9,250 nt of DNA from Nostoc sp. CHAB 5834 (GTDB lineage: Bacteria > Cyanobacteriota > Cyanobacteriia > Cyanobacteriales > Nostocaceae): NCBI GenBank assembly GCA_020829485.1, contig JAIVFU010000201.1, positions 1 to 9,250 of the forward strand. The letters run 5' to 3'. The position numbers and the translations under genes are program-made. The notes beneath the pieces were generated by a model. The model did no database searches. It was not told the DNA's origin and worked only from the letters and a program-made list of their open reading frames with translations. Below are positions 7,301-9,250 of this stretch, piece after piece (position 1 is the stretch's first letter; the number at the start of each line of letters is the position of its first letter).

Positions 7301-8654
7301 ACAACAAACCTTGTGTGATAATGTTGCTAGGAAGATGTGGTTTATAAGTTGGTGCTGGTGGTGACACAAGTGCTAGGGCTGCACTCTCACAAAGCAGTGA
7401 GGGATGAGGTAAAGCGTCCTTGATTCGGATTCGCTGTGGGCGATAGGTTTCGTATAGGGTATCTTTCAAACCCTCACTAGCCGTCCACTCGATAACCTCA
7501 TACTCCAACACTACTATGTCGTCTGGAATAGAGGAAACTGTTTCTGGTTGTGCAACTGTAGTACGGAATGGCAATTGAACAACTTTTGTGATGCCTACGG
7601 CGGGCGGGTACGCCATCGCAGCAGCTTTGATATCTGAGCGTTCCCACGAAGACCTCTGTGGCAACTGCTTAATTAGTGCCAGTATTTCAGGCAGATCCAA
7701 AGTTTCAGTAATACAAGGGATTTCGTTGGAGTCAGCCGGAACTTTGTCGATCACTGTAATCCGAGTGTCGATAGTTGTCCCATGTTTTGAGTACACCTTG
7801 CCGTTAACCCCGATCGACATTAAAACTCGCGCTTCTGAGTGCCACCGAACAAAAGTCTCGCGCCAAGTGGGATTATTGGGAGAGAACCAGTTGGCTGTAA
7901 TTGTTACCAGCCGCCCACCGTCAGCCAGTCTTTGCAATGCCGAGTTGATGTGCCGAGGAGTTGCGTCGGGATTGCGACTGCTGATTTTGGGAGATGCACA
8001 GAAAGGTGGATTCATCAGCACAACTGAGGGCTGAGTCTTGCCAACCAGATAGTCGTTAATCTGTTCCGCGTTTACTGAGAATAATGGTGTGCCAGGGAAT
8101 AACCGTCGCAGGATCTTACTTCTATCGGGTGCAAGCTCGTTGAGCATCAGACTTGCACTGTGCAATTTAGCCATTTGTGCTAACAAACCAGTTCCGGCAC
8201 TTGGCTCCAAAATCAAATCATCAGCTTGTATAAATCCTGATTTTGCTACCAGATAAGCAAGCGGCAGAGGGGTGGAGAATTGCTGAAGGTTTACTGACTC
8301 TTCACTACGGCGAGTATGCGTCGGGCAGAGGGCTACTAACTTCTCCAATTCCAATAATACTGTTTGTGGCGACTCTAATAAAAGCTTGTAACCTTTTTGG
8401 CGCAGATATAATATTTGCGCCACTTCCACAGCTTCGTAAGCATCTTTCCACTGCCATGTACCCTCTGCCGCAGTACCGTGAAAGTGGCGATTCATTTGGG
8501 CTTGAACAGTTTTCGTGTTCAGGGGGCGATTTTCAAGTAGTGGTTTCAAAAGCTCTTGGGCAACACTAATAACTGACTGCCCGTAATCGATTACTGTTTG
8601 CAAATCGAATAAAGAACCTTGAGTGAAAAGTTGCTGTACCATTACATCACTCAC
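4353..8654 (-). CDS. N6-adenine-type DNA methyltransferase fused to strawberry-notch-like SF2 helicase
   Basis: This 1433-residue fusion has two enzymatic halves. The N-terminal methyltransferase shows FSTPLPLAYLVAKS (about 126-139), the SAM-binding LILEPSAGTGLLA (about 147-159) and the catalytic NPPF (215-218), which is typical of N6-adenine or N4-cytosine DNA methylases. The helicase half has the P-loop GDGTGAGKGR (503-512), the DEAD-type box DECH (610-613), motif III YVSATGAT (651-658), and then FSDAGGTGRSYHAD (968-981) and QGLGRSHRTNQ (1006-1016). These match the strawberry-notch (Sno/SBNO) helicase family, known in plasmids and phages. The last 400 residues are unassigned. All motifs look intact. 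The frame opens with GTG at 8654. An ATG at 8642, four codons in, is an equally good start, with GAGTG just upstream. The gene carries all four HIP1 sites of the window. Phage P1 DarB, an antirestriction protein, has a broadly similar methylase-plus-helicase plan, so a DNA-protection role is a guess. The real substrate is unknown. Confidence 0.9.
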   Translation of the reverse strand: MSDVMVQQLFTQGSLFDLQTVIDYGQSVISVAQELLKPLLENRPLNTKTVQAQMNRHFHGTAAEGTWQWKDAYEAVEVAQILYLRQKGYKLLLESPQTVLLELEKLVALCPTHTRRSEESVNLQQFSTPLPLAYLVAKSGFIQADDLILEPSAGTGLLAQMAKLHSASLMLNELAPDRSKILRRLFPGTPLFSVNAEQINDYLVGKTQPSVVLMNPPFCASPKISSRNPDATPRHINSALQRLADGGRLVTITANWFSPNNPTWRETFVRWHSEARVLMSIGVNGKVYSKHGTTIDTRITVIDKVPADSNEIPCITETLDLPEILALIKQLPQRSSWERSDIKAAAMAYPPAVGITKVVQLPFRTTVAQPETVSSIPDDIVVLEYEVIEWTASEGLKDTLYETYRPQRIRIKDALPHPSLLCESAALALVSPPAPTYKPHLPSNIITQGLLSEAQLESVIYAGQAHCEFLSGSYIVDDSWDNVTVAATSSENAVRFRRGWFLGDGTGAGKGRQCAGIILDNWCQGRRKAIWISKSAALIEDARRDWCALGGSEKDIIDLSNIKLGDPIPFTQGILFCTYSTLRSHHNGKSRLKQIVEWAGKDFEGAIAYDECHSMGNAMAQEGKLGMVAASQQGIVGLRLQNALPQARVIYVSATGATKVSNLSYANRLGLWQTGDFPFTSREDFVESIEGGGIAAMEVVARDLKALGLYLARSLSFEGVEYQTLYIDLTPTQERIYNSYSDAFQVIHHNLDKALEACNISGDKTYNRAAKMSAVSQFESHKQRFFNHLLTGMKCPTLIKAIEQDLAALNAVVVQIVSTNEELLKRRLNEVAPEEWQDLNLDLTPREYVMDYLMSAFPIHLHSIHSGLDGEERSEPVFDADGSPVISQEAVALRDALVDKLVSLDPIPGALEQLLWHFGNKQVAEVTGRSKRVLKDESGRLFVDSRGAGANIAETAAFMQGDKQILIFSDAGGTGRSYHADLNAANRKRRSHYLLEAGWRADNAIQGLGRSHRTNQASAPVFRPVTTNVRGERRFISTIARRLDSLGALTRGQRQTGGNGIFEAKDNLESNYAQHALYELFKQIFQGRFYEVPLGTFELLTGLSLTSHEGGMKIDLPPLRQFLNRLLALRIDMQNIIFERFELLLSQQIETAIAAGVYEMGVETLRSERFTIESQEAVYTHPATNSTTNYLKIERVQRNNIRTANEMLEFADKYQGRFMVNEKGIAAVTIPTHSIFDAEGGVVPRVLLVRPQKETRVIVEQLNSSTWRQVSADTFVAAWSTEVDTLPKFTTDYLHLVTGILLPIWKILPQHSSRVFRLQTADGQKILGRVVNAQDIQSVAEQLGLRNKLLSPQELVSLVLNEGYSQQLPGGVTLRRSYIATEPRIELVNAISLAERLLAVGCFTEIINWQKRVFIPVSDKAPAILAAVIEILG
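5194..6839. repeat. Four HIP1 octamers (GCGATCGC) within the helicase gene
   Basis: Exact copies are at 5194-5201, 5621-5628, 5681-5688 and 6832-6839. HIP1 is highly over-represented in many cyanobacterial genomes. No copies were seen elsewhere in the window, which sets this gene apart from the AT-rich partition and IS regions. Confidence 0.85.
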
Positions 8655-8701
8655 AATATTATTTTTTCACTCTTGCTATGGCGAAGCCTTTTTCTTATTA
8701 A

Positions 8702-8729
8702 TAAATGAGGCTATTACTAGCCTCATTTA
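8702..8729 (-). terminator. Strong hairpin between the AT-hook gene and the helicase gene
   Basis: TAAATGAGGCTA (8702-8713) pairs perfectly with TAGCCTCATTTA (8718-8729) around a TTAC loop. It lies about 60 bp downstream of the stop of the minus-strand gene ending at 8791 and about 48 bp upstream of the helicase start. It probably ends the upstream transcript. The minus-strand tail (TTAATAA) is a poor U-tract, so an attenuator or mRNA-stability hairpin is also possible. Confidence 0.55.
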
Positions 8730-8790
8730 AACTTTTAGAACTTCAGACATTTATTCTTCGGTGATCAGCCGAGAGTTAAAAACGAATTAA

Positions 8791-9129
8791 TTAAGCAGCT
8801 TTACGCGGTCTGCCTGGCTTGCGCTTGCCTGAAGTATTTACATCAGCCTTTTTAGTTTTCGGTGACTTGTTGGCAGTATTATTAGTTTTATTTGAACGGT
8901 TAGTACGTTTTGGTTGTGGCGAAATTTCTTTAACTGGAGGCAGTAATCTCAATGTGGGGAATGAGAGGATAACTGCTTCATTACTTGTACAATGAACAAC
9001 TTCATCCTCTAATGTCCAAGGATCTGGCAATTTTTCAAAAGTCCGAGCTTGTGGTGTGATTACTTCTGAAACTGATGGGATTATAGAAGTGACTATATTT
9101 AGATTACTAACCGAAACCAAATTACTAAG
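8791..9129 (-). pseudogene. 3' part of an unknown gene with a C-terminal AT-hook-like tail, cut by an IS630-type element
   Basis: About 112 codons remain, read from the IS boundary at 9129 to TAA at 8793-8791. The reading frame continues into the IS terminal repeat, but no ATG lies in the non-IS part, so the native start is probably lost. A TTG at 9117-9115 could serve as a start, without a clear ribosome site. The middle is a compact segment (PDPWTLEDEVVHCTSNEAV, then ILSFPTLRLLPPVKE). It is followed by a basic low-complexity linker rich in Lys, Asn, Thr and Ser, and by the AT-hook-like end GKRKPGRPRKAA. AT-hooks bind the minor groove of AT-rich DNA, so a DNA-associated protein is likely. 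I do not recognise the family. Confidence 0.55.
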
Positions 9130-9131
9130 TA

Positions 9132-9161
9132 GGTCGGCAGGAAAAAACGAAACTATGTAAC
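9132..9161 (+). repeat. IS630-type terminal inverted repeat (left end of right IS), preceded by TA
   Basis: This is the inverted counterpart of 89-118, with 26 of 29 positions matching from GTCGG onward. TA at 9130-9131 borders it on the outside. The element body extends to the right, where its transposase begins at 9206. This is therefore the left end of an element in the same orientation as the one at the left edge of the window. Confidence 0.75.
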
Positions 9162-9205
9162 AATAAATAAATACGGAGAATATATCTACCGAGGTAACAA
9201 AAAAT

Positions 9206-9250
9206 ATGGGCGCTCGTTTGAGGGTATTTCTGACTAAAGAGGAAAACAAA
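9206..9250 (+). CDS. IS630-type transposase, N-terminal fragment (continues beyond window)
   Basis: ATG at 9206 opens a frame reading MGARLRVFLTKEENK to the window edge. The ribosome-binding sequence GAGG at 9191-9194 lies 11 bp upstream. From memory, cyanobacterial IS630 transposases begin with a very similar (M)xxRLRVFLTxEExx segment ahead of their helix-turn-helix. The start lies 74 bp inside the terminal repeat, as expected. The catalytic DDE domain is outside the window. It is probably the same type of protein as the C-terminal fragment at 2-82. Confidence 0.75.
   Translation, partial: MGARLRVFLTKEENK

Noticed and set aside
4786..8569. Several plus-strand ORFs of 62-148 codons
   Set aside because: All are antisense to the 1433-codon gene. 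None has a ribosome site or motif that competes with it.
1..9250. CRISPR array, tRNA, rRNA or replication initiator
   Set aside because: I saw no regularly spaced direct repeats, no cloverleaf or rRNA segment, and no Rep-like protein among the supported genes.

Overview
The window looks like an assembled fragment of a cyanobacterial plasmid, or of a plasmid-like accessory region. Four copies of the cyanobacterial HIP1 octamer (GCGATCGC) lie in the large gene, the flanks are AT-rich and crowded with insertion sequences, and there is a ParA/ParB partition operon. No replication initiator, tRNA, rRNA or CRISPR array is visible. The exact genus cannot be read from the sequence.

Layout. At 1-120 lies the 3' end of an IS630-type insertion sequence (transposase C-terminus plus terminal repeat). 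It interrupts the 5' end of an IS4-type transposase gene (to 1285). That element in turn abuts, and probably truncates, a minus-strand lipoprotein gene (1233-1736), which is also broken by an in-frame TGA at 1569-1571. Upstream of it, on the same strand, is a 105-residue Pro/Lys-rich protein (1762-2079). A divergent control region (2080-2321) holds a perfect 22-bp palindrome, followed by parA (2322-3011) and parB (3008-3994), which overlap by ATGA. The palindrome core recurs inside parB, so it is a good candidate for the plasmid's parS centromere or ParB operator. A 233-bp MITE-like element with 39-bp imperfect terminal repeats and flanking TA lies just after parB (4015-4247).

The second half is dominated by one minus-strand gene (4353-8654, up to 1433 residues). 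It encodes an N6-adenine-type DNA methyltransferase fused to a strawberry-notch-like superfamily 2 helicase, and is bounded by a hairpin terminator at 4317-4347. Upstream of it lie another hairpin (8702-8729) and the 3' part of a minus-strand gene for a protein with an AT-hook-like tail (8791-9129). That gene is cut by the left end of an IS630-type element, whose transposase starts at 9206 and runs off the window.

How the parts may work together: ParA, ParB and the palindromes form a segregation module. The methyltransferase-helicase fusion could protect or remodel the plasmid's own DNA, as suggested by general resemblance to phage P1 DarB-type proteins; this is inference. The rest is IS-driven decay: nested insertions, two damaged genes and a non-autonomous element. 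Both window ends stop about 120 bp inside IS630-type sequence, which suggests natural contig ends at a multi-copy repeat, or one IS copy closing a circle.
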